Source of the DNA: Hyphomicrobiaceae bacterium
GTDB lineage: Bacteria; Pseudomonadota; Alphaproteobacteria; Rhizobiales; Hyphomicrobiaceae
DNA: 64,000 nt
Direction: 5' to 3'
Assembly: GCA_022844275.1 (NCBI GenBank)
Contig: JALHMB010000006.1
Coordinates: 447,556 to 511,555, forward strand
The translations under genes were made by a program, and so were the position numbers. The notes under the pieces are model-generated. The model searched no databases. It had not been told where the DNA came from and saw only the letters and a list, made by a program, of their open reading frames with translations. Of the stretch, positions 21,614 through 30,257 are shown piece by piece; the first letter of the stretch is position 1; every line of letters starts with the position of its first letter.

Positions 21614-21641
21614 TTGCCGGAATCCCCCGCTAGATCATAAT
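21614..21641 (+). promoter_or_regulatory. Possible sigma-70 promoter for the DnaJ-type gene
   Basis: TTGCCG, a 16-nt spacer, then CATAAT, about 120 nt before ATG 21764. The -10 matches well; the -35 is partial. No heat-shock (sigma-32) pattern was recognised. Confidence 0.3.
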
Positions 21642-21763
21642 CGTTGCAGATGGGAGGATGCGACAGTTCCATCGGCGGCAAGAATCGCGCTCACTGTCCT
21701 GAACGGCGGTGAGCCTTCGTCTCCAGTGCCGAATAAATTCTAGCGGGCTGACACGCGGTGCTC

Positions 21764-22660
21764 ATGTCTGATGACCTTTACACGGTACTGGGCGTTGCTA
21801 AAGGCGCGCAGGACGACGAGATCAGGCGCGCCTATCGAAAGCTCGCCAAAGAGCTCCATCCCGACGTGCGCCCGGACGATCCTGCAGCCAGCGATCGCTT
21901 CAAGCGCATCACGGCCGCTTACGACATCCTGGGCGACGCGATTAAGCGGCGGCGTTACGACGACGGCGAGATCGACGGTCAGGGCGAACCCGTGCGCACC
22001 TATGCGCGCAGCGGTGCCGGCTGGCCCAACGGCTTCAACGGCGGCGTCAATGGCTTCCGGGATACGGGCGTCAGCGATATCTTCTCGGACCTCTTCGGCG
22101 GGCGCGGCGCACGCGGACCGGGTCTCAGCATGCGTGGGCAGGACGTCCGTTACACACTCGAAGTGGATTTCCTGGAGGCGGTCGGCGGGGCGAAGAAGCG
22201 CGTCAGCCTGCCGGACGGCGGCACACTCGATCTCACGGTGCCGGAGGGCGTAGCGGACGGTCAGGTGCTGCGGCTCAAGGGCAAAGGCACGCCCGGTCTG
22301 CGCGGCGGCGAGAATGGCGATGCGCTCGTCGAGATCCACGTACGCCCGCACGCGAAGTTCAAGCGCATCGGCAATGACATCCTGCTCGAGGTGCCGATCA
22401 CGATCGACGAGGCCGTGCTCGGCGGCAAGATCGAGGTCGCGACGATTTCCGGCCGCGTTTCGCTACAAATCCCCAAGGGCACGAGTTCCGGGCGCATCTT
22501 CCGCCTCAAAGGCAAGGGCGTGCGCACCACCACCGATGTCACCCCGGGCGATCAGCTCGTGACCATCCGGATCGTCATGCCGGAGAATGTGGACGAGTCG
22601 CTCTCCTACTTCATGGCCGAGTGGCGACAGCGCAATCGCTACGATCCAGGGCGCGACTAA
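21764..22660 (+). CDS. DnaJ-type co-chaperone (CbpA-like, no zinc domain)
   Basis: About 298 residues. The J domain (about 1-70) has the HPDV motif in KLAKELHPDVRP that stimulates DnaK ATPase. A Gly-rich linker contains GVSDIFSDLFGGRG. Two beta-barrel substrate-binding domains follow (LEVDFLEAVGGAKKRV, GQVLRLKGKGTPGLRG, EVPITIDEAVLGGKIEV, RLKGKGVRTT). The zinc-finger repeats of classical DnaJ are absent, as in CbpA. ATG 21764 (MSDDLYTVLGV) is preferred over GTG 21758. Its stop codon is embedded in a palindromic repeat. No cbpM is adjacent. Confidence 0.92.
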   Translation: MSDDLYTVLGVAKGAQDDEIRRAYRKLAKELHPDVRPDDPAASDRFKRITAAYDILGDAIKRRRYDDGEIDGQGEPVRTYARSGAGWPNGFNGGVNGFRDTGVSDIFSDLFGGRGARGPGLSMRGQDVRYTLEVDFLEAVGGAKKRVSLPDGGTLDLTVPEGVADGQVLRLKGKGTPGLRGGENGDALVEIHVRPHAKFKRIGNDILLEVPITIDEAVLGGKIEVATISGRVSLQIPKGTSSGRIFRLKGKGVRTTTDVTPGDQLVTIRIVMPENVDESLSYFMAEWRQRNRYDPGRD

Positions 22661-22733
22661 AGCGTCGGACCTTGAACGCGACCCACGGCTGGGCTGATCT
22701 CAAAGTCGCATTTGAGGTCCAAAGACGCTTTAG
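22657..22733. repeat. CTAAAG/CTTTAG hairpin repeat, copy 1
   Basis: A 77-nt imperfect palindrome. The left arm CTAAAGCGTC-GGACCTTGAA pairs with the right arm, whose reverse complement reads CTAAAGCGTC-TTT-GGACCTCAAA. The extra three bases leave a bulge, and pairing continues with GCGAC on both sides. The apical part holds GGCTGGGC. The TAA stop of the DnaJ-type gene lies inside the first bases. It is one of two related copies filling a convergent gap. Confidence 0.75.
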
Positions 22734-22745
22734 AATCATACTGTT

Positions 22746-22820
22746 CTAAAGCAACTTTGGACTCGAAATTCACTCCCTTCGAGGCTGGGCGGGGAGTGAA
22801 TTTCAAGTCCGTTGCTTTAG
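22746..22820. repeat. CTAAAG/CTTTAG hairpin repeat, copy 2
   Basis: A 75-nt imperfect palindrome beginning CTAAAGCAACTTTGGACT and ending AGTCCGTTGCTTTAG. The 3-nt bulge is now on the left arm, and GGCTGGGC is again in the apical part. Its lower stem has CAAC/GTTG where copy 1 has CGTC/GACG, so base pairing is preserved by paired changes. It ends 1 nt short of the rsmA stop codon. Confidence 0.75.
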
Positions 22821-22821
22821 C

Positions 22822-23694
22822 TTATCGCGCGATGCGCTCGGCGATGCGCGCGAGCCTCGCAAACGTCTCCACGTCGAGCTGCTCGGCTCTCAACTCCGGT
22901 GCGACACCGGCCGCTTCGAGTAGTGGCAGCGGATCGGCAACTAGCGTTCTCAAACTTTGACGCAGCATCTTGCGCCGCTGGCCGAAAGCCGCTGCCGTGA
23001 CGCGACCGAGCCATTGCACCGAGCATTCCGGCATCGGTTCACGGCGGGGCAGGAACGTGACGACAGCTGAGGCCACTTTCGGCGGCGGCGTGAAAGCTTC
23101 TGGACCGAGCGTTAGCGCGATGCGCGGTGTCGCGCGCCACTGCGAAATCACGGCAAGGCGGCCATAGGCCTTGCTACCGGGCTGAGCGACGATGCGCTCC
23201 GCCACCTCCTTCTGGAACATCAGTGCCATCTGCGACCACCACGGCGGCCAAGGCTCGGTTTCCAGCCAGCCGATGAGCAGACGCGTCGCGACGTTGTAGG
23301 GAAGGTTTGCGACGATCACGGTGCGGCAGGAATCGGACGACAGCACGGCCGGCCAGTCCACATCGAGCGCGTCGCCGAGATGCACGGAAAGCCGCCCGGG
23401 ATAGGCTTCCGCAATCTGCGCGAGGGCTGGCGCGCAACGCTGGTCGCGCTCGACGACAATGACACGGCGCGCCCCTTCCATGAGCAACCCGCGCGTCAAA
23501 CCGCCGGGACCGGGGCCGACCTCGACGACCGTCGTCGTATCCAGCGGGGCGGCGAGACGCGCGATCCGCCGCGTCAAGTTGAGATCCAGAATGAAGTTCT
23601 GACCGAGGCTCTTCTTCGCGTCGATCTCGAGCGCGGCAATCACTTCGCGCAGCGGCGGCAAGCCGTCAGGAGGCGGCTGTCGCACCTCAGGCAT
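22822..23694 (-). CDS. rsmA: 16S rRNA (adenine1518/1519-N6)-dimethyltransferase
   Basis: A 290-residue KsgA-type enzyme that dimethylates two adenines in helix 45 of 16S rRNA during 30S maturation. Rossmann motif I is [15 protein letters not shown]. The catalytic NLPYNV (motif IV) is in [17 protein letters not shown], and the typical [15 protein letters not shown] and [13 protein letters not shown] are present in the C-terminal domain. The N-terminal [19 protein letters not shown] is diagnostic. ATG 23694 overlaps the pdxA stop by 8 nt, so it is coupled to pdxA. Confidence 0.96.
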   Translation of the reverse strand: MPEVRQPPPDGLPPLREVIAALEIDAKKSLGQNFILDLNLTRRIARLAAPLDTTTVVEVGPGPGGLTRGLLMEGARRVIVVERDQRCAPALAQIAEAYPGRLSVHLGDALDVDWPAVLSSDSCRTVIVANLPYNVATRLLIGWLETEPWPPWWSQMALMFQKEVAERIVAQPGSKAYGRLAVISQWRATPRIALTLGPEAFTPPPKVASAVVTFLPRREPMPECSVQWLGRVTAAAFGQRRKMLRQSLRTLVADPLPLLEAAGVAPELRAEQLDVETFARLARIAERIAR

Positions 23695-24745
23695 GGTGCG
23701 TGGCCGCGGCGCGGCGATCAGCCATGTTCGCGCCGAGCTTGAGCGCCGCAACGAGGCTCGTCGGCGATGCGGCACCCGTCCCCGCAATATCGAAGGCCGT
23801 ACCGTGATCAGGCGAGGTCCGCACGAAGGGCAAACCCAGCGTGACGTTCACCGCCGTATCGAAGGCCAGCGTCTTGATCGGGATGAGCGCCTGGTCGTGA
23901 TACATCGTGACGACGGCATCGTAGCGCTTGCGCGCCTCGCTATGGAAAAGCGAGTCCGCCGAATGCGGTCCGGTAACGACCACTCCTTCGGATTGCAGAG
24001 CGGCGATGGCGGGGCCGATCGTCGTCACCTCCTCGCGGCCGATGGTGCCGGCTTCGCCCGCGTGCGGATTGAGCCCCGTGACGGCAATGCGCGGCCGGGC
24101 GATGCCGAAATCGGCGGCCATGGCTTCGGCCACGATCCGCACCGTCTCGACGACGCGCGGCACGCTCAGTAGCTCTGGCACGCGCGAAATGGGAACATGA
24201 ACCGTGAGCGGCACGACGCGGAGGACGTCCGACGCAAGCATCATCACCGGCACCCAGCGCCGTCCCGGATGATGGCGCTCAGCTAGCTCCGCGAGGTATT
24301 CCGTATGACCAGGATGGCGGAAGCCCGCGCGCAGCAGCGTGCTCTTGGCAATGGGGTTCGTCGCGACTGCGGACACGCGACCGGCGACGGCATCCGCAAC
24401 GGCGAGGTCGATAGCGGCGATGATGCCGCCGGCATTGAGCATCTCGGTGCGGCCGGCGACAGTGCTCACGGCAACGGGAACCGGGCGCACGGGCAGGCGC
24501 CGGGCGAAAGCTTCGGCCCCCTTCTCCGGATCCTCTGAGACGGCGAGTTCAGCATCGATGCCGAGCACACGCGCCCGTTCGGCGACGGCGACCGGATCGG
24601 CATAGAGAATGAAAGGGGGGACGCTGCTACTGTCCCGATCGCGCCACGCCATAAGCGTGATGTCGAGACCGATACCGGCCGGGTCGCCCATCGTGAGCGC
24701 CAGCGGGCGGCGCGAGGCCGCCGCACGCCCAACTTCGCTTGCCAA
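23687..24745 (-). CDS. pdxA: 4-hydroxythreonine-4-phosphate dehydrogenase
   Basis: A 352-residue NAD-dependent metal enzyme of the DXP-dependent pyridoxal phosphate pathway. Family motifs: [17 protein letters not shown] at the N-terminus, [44 protein letters not shown], and [41 protein letters not shown] (metal-binding histidines and aspartate) near the C-terminus. It overlaps rsmA by 8 nt downstream and follows the SurA-like gene by 21 nt, forming the surA-pdxA-rsmA operon widespread in Proteobacteria. Confidence 0.96.
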   Translation of the reverse strand: MASEVGRAAASRRPLALTMGDPAGIGLDITLMAWRDRDSSSVPPFILYADPVAVAERARVLGIDAELAVSEDPEKGAEAFARRLPVRPVPVAVSTVAGRTEMLNAGGIIAAIDLAVADAVAGRVSAVATNPIAKSTLLRAGFRHPGHTEYLAELAERHHPGRRWVPVMMLASDVLRVVPLTVHVPISRVPELLSVPRVVETVRIVAEAMAADFGIARPRIAVTGLNPHAGEAGTIGREEVTTIGPAIAALQSEGVVVTGPHSADSLFHSEARKRYDAVVTMYHDQALIPIKTLAFDTAVNVTLGLPFVRTSPDHGTAFDIAGTGAASPTSLVAALKLGANMADRRAAATHHA

Positions 24746-24766
24746 GGCTAACTCCCGACCTCTCGA

Positions 24767-26128
24767 TCAACGCTTCTCGATCAAGGCCTCGGCACGGAGA
24801 TCCCTCAGATGGCGCCGCGAGACGACTTCGAACTCGCGCGTCGTCAGCTCCTGCTGAGCCTTGAGGCGCTTCTCCTCGTCTCCCTTGACGGTCTTGCGCC
24901 CGCACACGGCATATAGCTCGACGCCCGTGCTGGCAAGCGCGGGAGGCACCATCTCGCCGTCCTTGGCATTGAGGAGGAGGCTCCTCGTCGGCTCGCCGAG
25001 CGCGGAAGCCGCCTGATTAGCGAGACTCTCGAAACGGGCGTCGGGAACGCCCTTAACCAAATCCTGCGTGTTGCGGCAGCCACGGAACTGCTTGCGCAGC
25101 CCCTCGGCCTCCGCGAGCCGGCGCGCCAGGGCGGCCTGATCGATGCGGCCGGGCACGGCGAGCGTGATCCGATGGAGCTGCATTTCCACCTTGGTAGCGC
25201 TACCGATGTCTTCGGTCGACTGCTCGACAAAGCGGTCGATGTCGCGATCGTTGATATTGATCTGCGCGCCGTACTTGCGACGGAGAACATCACGCCAGAC
25301 GAGGGCAGCTTTCGTGCGCGCCTTGATCGTCATTGGATCGATGCCCTGCGACTTGAGCTGGGCTGCAAATTGCTCCTCGGTGATCTTGTTGCGGGCAGCC
25401 ATCTCCTTGAAGGTCTTGTCCGCCTCTGCATCAGTGATCACGATGCTGAGGCGCTTGCCCTCCTGGAGCTTCAGCTTCTCATCGATCAGCTCCTCGCGTG
25501 CTTGCGCGCGGAACTTCTGAATATTGCCTATCCGCGCCTCGTTGCGGAGCTGGTCCAGCATGTTCCTCTGCAGCTCGCCGACGAACTGCTTCTGCATCGC
25601 GGTTGCTTCGTCACGGCTCTTCGGCTGCTTCTCGCGAAGATACTGCTGAAAGCGCTCGTTGGTTTTGGGATCCTGGATGATCTGCTTCCAGCGCGCTTCG
25701 GCGCGTGCACGCATATCTCCGCCGCCACCTGAGCCCGCAGCCATGAGCGTCGCACGCTGCTCGATCTCGTAGCTCGTCACCGGCTCGTCGTTGACAAGCA
25801 GCACAATACCGGTGCCGCGACCGCTACCGCCTGAGCTGCCGCTGCTCGCAGGCGCAGAACTCGCCTCGCGTCTCGGTGCCGGTTTCGGCTTCGGTTTGGC
25901 TTCGGCTTTCGGAGGCGCGGCCTCCTGGCGCAATGGCGCCACGGGCTCGCGCTGCTGCGGCGGTGGTGTCGTCGTGACAATGAGGCCGGGAATAGTCGGC
26001 GTCTGCTGTGCGAATGCTGCTCCCGCGGTCGCCATCACGGCGCCAGCGAAAATCCACGACGCCACGCGAAGGACGCCACACTTGCCGCGCGGTGCACGCG
26101 CGCTGTTCATTCCAAAGTCCGCCATCAT
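24767..26128 (-). CDS. surA: SurA-like periplasmic chaperone / peptidyl-prolyl isomerase
   Basis: A 453-residue exported protein with a signal peptide near VASWIFAGAVMATAGAAFAQ. A long Pro/Lys/Ser-rich segment (about 45-105) comes next, then the SurA N-terminal domain (GIVLLVNDEPVTSYEIEQRA), a helical core with MLDQLRNEARIGNIQKFRA and EELIDEKLKLQEG, and a C-terminal domain that keeps little of a parvulin active site. SurA escorts outer-membrane proteins through the periplasm. The call is supported by its place in front of pdxA-rsmA. The lptD usually upstream is missing; a TPP enzyme faces away instead. Confidence 0.85.
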   Translation of the reverse strand: MMADFGMNSARAPRGKCGVLRVASWIFAGAVMATAGAAFAQQTPTIPGLIVTTTPPPQQREPVAPLRQEAAPPKAEAKPKPKPAPRREASSAPASSGSSGGSGRGTGIVLLVNDEPVTSYEIEQRATLMAAGSGGGGDMRARAEARWKQIIQDPKTNERFQQYLREKQPKSRDEATAMQKQFVGELQRNMLDQLRNEARIGNIQKFRAQAREELIDEKLKLQEGKRLSIVITDAEADKTFKEMAARNKITEEQFAAQLKSQGIDPMTIKARTKAALVWRDVLRRKYGAQININDRDIDRFVEQSTEDIGSATKVEMQLHRITLAVPGRIDQAALARRLAEAEGLRKQFRGCRNTQDLVKGVPDARFESLANQAASALGEPTRSLLLNAKDGEMVPPALASTGVELYAVCGRKTVKGDEEKRLKAQQELTTREFEVVSRRHLRDLRAEALIEKR

Positions 26129-26240
26129 TCCCCAAGCTGGCTGCGATTCGCCTGTACGATCCTAGTAGTTATCGCAGGAAGTGGTCGGGAATATCCACAC
26201 CAAGGATGGCGCTGGCATGGCACTCGACGTGCGCCGCAGC

Positions 26241-26256
26241 AAGGCCGGAAGGCCTT
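26241..26256 (+). other. Small GNRA-capped hairpin in the leader of the TPP-enzyme gene
   Basis: AAGGCC, loop GGAA, GGCCTT. A perfect 6-bp stem with a GNRA tetraloop, 67 nt upstream of ATG 26323. It could be a leader structure or weak terminator; no riboswitch consensus such as a THI box was recognised. Confidence 0.3.
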
Positions 26257-26322
26257 TATCCCCGTGACACACCCGCCCCCTTCAGGTAGCCAGGAAAAAA
26301 AAGCCGTTTCCGGGAGCCCGAC

Positions 26323-27993
26323 ATGCCTGCGAGCAACCTCGCCCAGATGAACGCTGCCGAAGTCACCATCCGTACTATGGCGGCGAACGGTCTCGATACG
26401 CTTTATTGCCTGCCAGGGGTCCAGAACGACGATTTCTTCGATGCCCTCGTCCGGTCCGGGAACCCTCTGAAGCCCATTCACACCCGCCATGAACAGGCGA
26501 CAGCCTACATGGCCCTCGGCGCCGCGCTGGCGAGCGGCAAGCCTCAGGCCTATTGCGTGGTGCCGGGGCCGGGCTTTCTCAACACGACGACGCCTCTTGC
26601 CACGGCTCAATCGCTCTGCGCACCCGTGCTCGCCATCTCCGGCCAGATCTACGAGCAGTACATCGGCAAGGGCGTTGGCTTCCTGCACGAGATTCCCGAC
26701 CAGATCGGCATCATGCGCACGCTCACCAAGTGGGCGGGGCACATCGAGGGTCCGCAGGATGCCGCGGCGAAGAGCCGCGCTGCTTTCGATGAGCTTCTGA
26801 GCGGCGTACCCGGCCCTGTCGGCCTCGAATGCGGCTGGAACATGTGGCGCTCCACGGCCGAGGTCGCGTTCGACGACACGCCGGCAGTCCGCCGGACACC
26901 GCCGCTGGATCTCGACGCGATCAAGGCTGCGGCCAAGCTGATGGCAGGCGCCAAACGGCCGATCATCCTCGTCGGCGGCGGCGCCCAGGACGCGAGCGCC
27001 GAGGTCACACGTCTTTCCGCGCGCATCCAGGCGCCGGTTATTGCGTACCGCACGGGCCAGGGCGTCATCGACTCGCGCAATCCTTTCAGCCACCGCTTCC
27101 CCGCAGGGCATACGCTGTGGAAGGACGTCGATGTCGTGATCGGGATCGGCACGCGCCTCCAGCACATGATGGACTGGGGCCGCGACGACGCGATGAAGGT
27201 CATCCATCTCGATATCAATCCCTCACGCATCGGGCGCACGTGCACACCAGACGTTGCGATCATCGCCGATGCGGCCGAGGGCGTGGCCGCGCTCTTGAAT
27301 GCGCTGGAGCGCGTCGGCGACAAGCCGGCTGACCGCACGGATGAAATGCTGGGGCTGCGCGCGCAGATGGACGGCGAGTTCGCCCGCCTCGCGCCTCAGA
27401 AAGCGTGGATAGATGCGATCCGAGCGGAGCTGCCGGAGGACGGCATTCTCATTGAGGAGCTGACCCAGATCAGCTACGCGAGCCGCCTGCTCTATCCCGT
27501 GTACAAGCCGCGCACGTATCTCTCGACGGGCTACCAGGGCACACTCGGCTGGGGTTATTCGACGGCGCTCGGCGCCAAGTGCGCCATGCCGGATCGTGCG
27601 GTCGTCGCCGTGCACGGCGATGGCGGCTTCATGTTCAACGTGCAGGAGATGGCGACGGCCGTCGCGCACAACATCGGCATCGTGGCGCTCGTATTCAACG
27701 ACAATGCCTATGGCAACGTGAAGCGCATCCAGCAGAGCAACTATGAGGGCCGCACGGTCGTCTCCGATCTCGTGAACCCGGACTTCGTGCGACTTGCTGA
27801 GAGCTTCGGGATGCGCGCCGAGCGTGTCACGACGCCGGAAGCGCTCCGGCCCGCACTCAAGGCGGCCATCAAGGCGAACGCGCCAGCGCTGATCGAGATT
27901 CCCGTCGGCGAGTTCCCCGATCCCTGGTCCTACTTCTTCCGCAAGAAGGCGCGCGGCGCGGCGCCGAGCTGGTCCATGAAAGGGCCGGATTGA
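26323..27993 (+). CDS. Thiamine-pyrophosphate-dependent enzyme (acetolactate synthase-like)
   Basis: A 556-residue three-domain TPP enzyme of the acetolactate synthase / benzoylformate decarboxylase superfamily. The PYR domain has the catalytic glutamate in HTRHEQATAYMALG. The central domain has KRPIILVGGGAQDAS and DVVIGIGTRLQHMMDWG. The TPP-binding motif is HGDGGFMFNVQEMATA through FNDNAYGNVKR. The substrate is not predictable: residues for FAD or valine regulation are not evident, and no small regulatory subunit adjoins it. The GNAT gene starts 18 nt after the stop, suggesting one transcript. Confidence 0.88.
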   Translation: MPASNLAQMNAAEVTIRTMAANGLDTLYCLPGVQNDDFFDALVRSGNPLKPIHTRHEQATAYMALGAALASGKPQAYCVVPGPGFLNTTTPLATAQSLCAPVLAISGQIYEQYIGKGVGFLHEIPDQIGIMRTLTKWAGHIEGPQDAAAKSRAAFDELLSGVPGPVGLECGWNMWRSTAEVAFDDTPAVRRTPPLDLDAIKAAAKLMAGAKRPIILVGGGAQDASAEVTRLSARIQAPVIAYRTGQGVIDSRNPFSHRFPAGHTLWKDVDVVIGIGTRLQHMMDWGRDDAMKVIHLDINPSRIGRTCTPDVAIIADAAEGVAALLNALERVGDKPADRTDEMLGLRAQMDGEFARLAPQKAWIDAIRAELPEDGILIEELTQISYASRLLYPVYKPRTYLSTGYQGTLGWGYSTALGAKCAMPDRAVVAVHGDGGFMFNVQEMATAVAHNIGIVALVFNDNAYGNVKRIQQSNYEGRTVVSDLVNPDFVRLAESFGMRAERVTTPEALRPALKAAIKANAPALIEIPVGEFPDPWSYFFRKKARGAAPSWSMKGPD

Positions 27994-28011
27994 AGCCTGG
28001 CGAGACTGAAA

Positions 28012-28461
28012 ATGGACGCGACCATCAGGCCTGCCACGCTGGCCGATCTGCCGGCGCTGACGGATCTCTACCATCAACTCCATCCGGACGAACCACCGTG
28101 GCCATCGGAGACTGCGGCAGCTGAAGTGCTAGCGAAAGTCCTCGCGCACCCCGGCACGACCATCTTCGTCGGCACCATAGACGGCCGCGTCGTAAGCACC
28201 TGCGTACTGATGGTGACGCCGAACTTCTCCCGCTGCGGCCGTCCGTTCGCGATGATCGAGAACGTCGTGACCGACAATGAGCGCCGTCAGCGCGGCTACG
28301 GCCGCCAGATCGTCCAGCACGCGATCGAATGTGCCCGCGCCGAGGGCTGCTATCGCGTGACGTTGATGACGGGCTCCAGGCGCGAGGAAACGCTCCGCTT
28401 CTACGAAGCCACGGGCATGCGCCGAAACGCCAAGACGACTTTCGAGGCGCGCTTCATCTAG
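28012..28461 (+). CDS. GNAT family N-acetyltransferase
   Basis: A 149-residue acetyltransferase. It has the N-terminal TIRPATLADLPALTDLY, the acetyl-CoA pyrophosphate-binding loop VVTDNERRQRGYGRQIVQHA (R/Q-x-x-G-x-G type), and the C-terminal SRREETLRFYEATGM that closes the fold. The acceptor substrate is unknown. ATG 28012 is 18 nt after the TPP-enzyme stop, and the ribosome-binding site is weak. It is convergent with the GYD protein gene across an 86-nt gap. Confidence 0.9.
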   Translation: MDATIRPATLADLPALTDLYHQLHPDEPPWPSETAAAEVLAKVLAHPGTTIFVGTIDGRVVSTCVLMVTPNFSRCGRPFAMIENVVTDNERRQRGYGRQIVQHAIECARAEGCYRVTLMTGSRREETLRFYEATGMRRNAKTTFEARFI

Positions 28462-28491
28462 CTCCGCTGCGCAAAACTCCATCCCTGGCAC

Positions 28492-28511
28492 CCTTCGGTC
28501 GGACCGAAAGG
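28492..28511. terminator. Palindrome in the GNAT/GYD convergent gap
   Basis: CCTTCGGTC next to GGACCGAAAGG: a near-perfect symmetric stem with almost no loop, between two converging genes. It could serve as a bidirectional terminator; no T-run is present on either strand. Confidence 0.4.
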
Positions 28512-28547
28512 CGCCATCGGGAGCTGCATCCGCCCCTAAGCAGTGCG

Positions 28548-28841
28548 CTACTTCACTTTGCCGAGGATCTCGGACATTTCCTTGGCAGGGAAGGCGCGCA
28601 GGGTCTGAGTGCGCACATTCCCGGCTTTGGCCAGGGTGAGCCCGAGAGCCGTGACCGCCATCTCATTATGAGCCTCGGCAGTGACGACGATGTCGTACTC
28701 ACCGAGCGTCCAATAGACGTCATTGATGGTGACACCGGCCGCTTTGGCCGTCTCCTTGAAGGCTTCGGCGCGTTTGACCGTGTCCTTCACGTCGCGGATG
28801 CCTTGTTCGGTAAAGTTTGCAAGCATGACATATGCAGCCAT
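28548..28841 (-). CDS. GYD domain protein
   Basis: A 97-residue dimeric alpha/beta-barrel protein of the GYD family, function unknown. Family features: AAYVMLANFTEQGIRDVKDT at the N-terminus, then VYWTLGEYDIVVTAEAHNE (the GYD-type turn as GEYD), then GNVRTQTLRAFPAKEM. ATG 28841 is preceded on its strand by GGAGGTTGGTC, a good ribosome-binding site. Members often sit near metabolic genes, but no partner is fixed. Confidence 0.88.
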   Translation of the reverse strand: MAAYVMLANFTEQGIRDVKDTVKRAEAFKETAKAAGVTINDVYWTLGEYDIVVTAEAHNEMAVTALGLTLAKAGNVRTQTLRAFPAKEMSEILGKVK

Positions 28842-29056
28842 GACCAACCTCCGTGTTACGCATCGCGCAGAGACCATACTCCTGTCGCGGGGCGGGCAAA
28901 AATCACAACTGAGGTGCATCCTTCGCGGTCGCCCCCGCTCCGGGTGCATTCTGCCTTGCAAAGCAAGGTGCTGGCGCCCACGGACTGGCTGCGGCATAAA
29001 TCGGGCAATCCGCCGTCTGAGCGGACCATATCGAACCCTAGGGAACGCCCCCGCCC

Positions 29057-30250
29057 ATGTACCCGCTGCTCGCCGGCATCCGCATCATCGACATCACCAC
29101 GATCGTGCTCGGGCCGTTCGCCACCCAGTTCCTAGGCGATCTCGGCGCGGAGGTGATCAAGATCGAGACGGTCGACGGCGACATGAACCGCTATACGCCG
29201 CCGACCACAGGACCTGGCCTCGGCGCGGTGTTCGTGAACAACAATCGCAACAAGCGCTCGCTCGCCCTTGACCTCAAGAACGAGCAGGGCAAGGAGGTGC
29301 TGCGCCGCCTCATCAAGACGGGCGATGTGCTCGTGCATAACATGCGCCAGGACGCACTCGACCGCCTCGGCTTCGGTTGGGAGAACGTGCACGCGCTCAA
29401 CACGAAGCTCATCTATTGCGCAGCGCTCGGCTATGGCAGCGACGGTCCCTATTCCGGCAAGCCCGCCTACGACGACATCATTCAGGCGAGCTCCGGGCTC
29501 GCCGGCCTCACGCATCGCCGCGACGGCACACCCGCCTATCATCCGACCGTGACCGCCGACAAAGCCGGCGGCCTCCACGTTGTCTATGCCGTGCTCGCCG
29601 CGCTCTTCCATCGCGAGCGCCACAGCGGTGAAGGCCAGCTCGTCGAGATGCCGATGTTCGAGGCCATGGCTGCCTTCTCGCTCAACGAGCACCTCATGGG
29701 CGCGAGCTTCGAGGACAAGGGTCCGACGGGCTATCACCGCACGCTCTCGCAGAACCGCAAACCCTTTCCGACGAGCGATGGCTGGATCGCGCTGCTGCCA
29801 TATACGCAGGTGCAGTGGGCCAAGGTCCTCGCTCTCCTCGGGCGCGAGGACCTCACCAAGGAACCCTGGTTCTCGAACAACGCCGAACGCTCCAAGCGCT
29901 CGGATCAGCTCTACGCCGTGATCGCGGGCGCGCTTGGCGGGCGCACCAGTGCCGAGTGGCTGGCGGACTTCGAGAAGGCCGACGTGCCCTGCGGCGTGGT
30001 TCACACGCCCGACAGCCTCCTCGATGATCCGCATCTCAAGGCCGTCGGTTTCTTCGAGCCGAACTTCGCCGACGATATCGGCATCGTGCGCACGCTCCGC
30101 CAGCCCGTGATCTTCCGCGGCATGGAAGCCGAGCCCGACCGCGCGCCGCCGCCGCTCGGCGCGGATACGCGCGCTCTGCTCTCGGACCTCGGGTACAGCG
30201 ACGCGGAGATCGGCTCGCTGCTCGACAAGCGGATTGCTGCAGGGCAGTGA
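29057..30250 (+). CDS. CaiB/BaiF (family III) CoA transferase
   Basis: A 397-residue enzyme of the family that exchanges CoA between carboxylic acids. The N-terminal LAGIRIIDITTIVLGPFATQ and DLGAEVIKIETVDGD are typical, as are NRNKRSLALDLKN and GKPAYDDIIQASSGLAGL with the aspartate expected to form the acyl-anhydride. The C-terminal AEWLADFEKADVPCGVV matches the family. The acyl substrates cannot be deduced. No clear ribosome-binding site precedes ATG 29057. It ends 7 nt from the convergent glycosyltransferase gene. Confidence 0.92.
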   Translation: MYPLLAGIRIIDITTIVLGPFATQFLGDLGAEVIKIETVDGDMNRYTPPTTGPGLGAVFVNNNRNKRSLALDLKNEQGKEVLRRLIKTGDVLVHNMRQDALDRLGFGWENVHALNTKLIYCAALGYGSDGPYSGKPAYDDIIQASSGLAGLTHRRDGTPAYHPTVTADKAGGLHVVYAVLAALFHRERHSGEGQLVEMPMFEAMAAFSLNEHLMGASFEDKGPTGYHRTLSQNRKPFPTSDGWIALLPYTQVQWAKVLALLGREDLTKEPWFSNNAERSKRSDQLYAVIAGALGGRTSAEWLADFEKADVPCGVVHTPDSLLDDPHLKAVGFFEPNFADDIGIVRTLRQPVIFRGMEAEPDRAPPPLGADTRALLSDLGYSDAEIGSLLDKRIAAGQ

Positions 30251-30257
30251 TCGGGTT

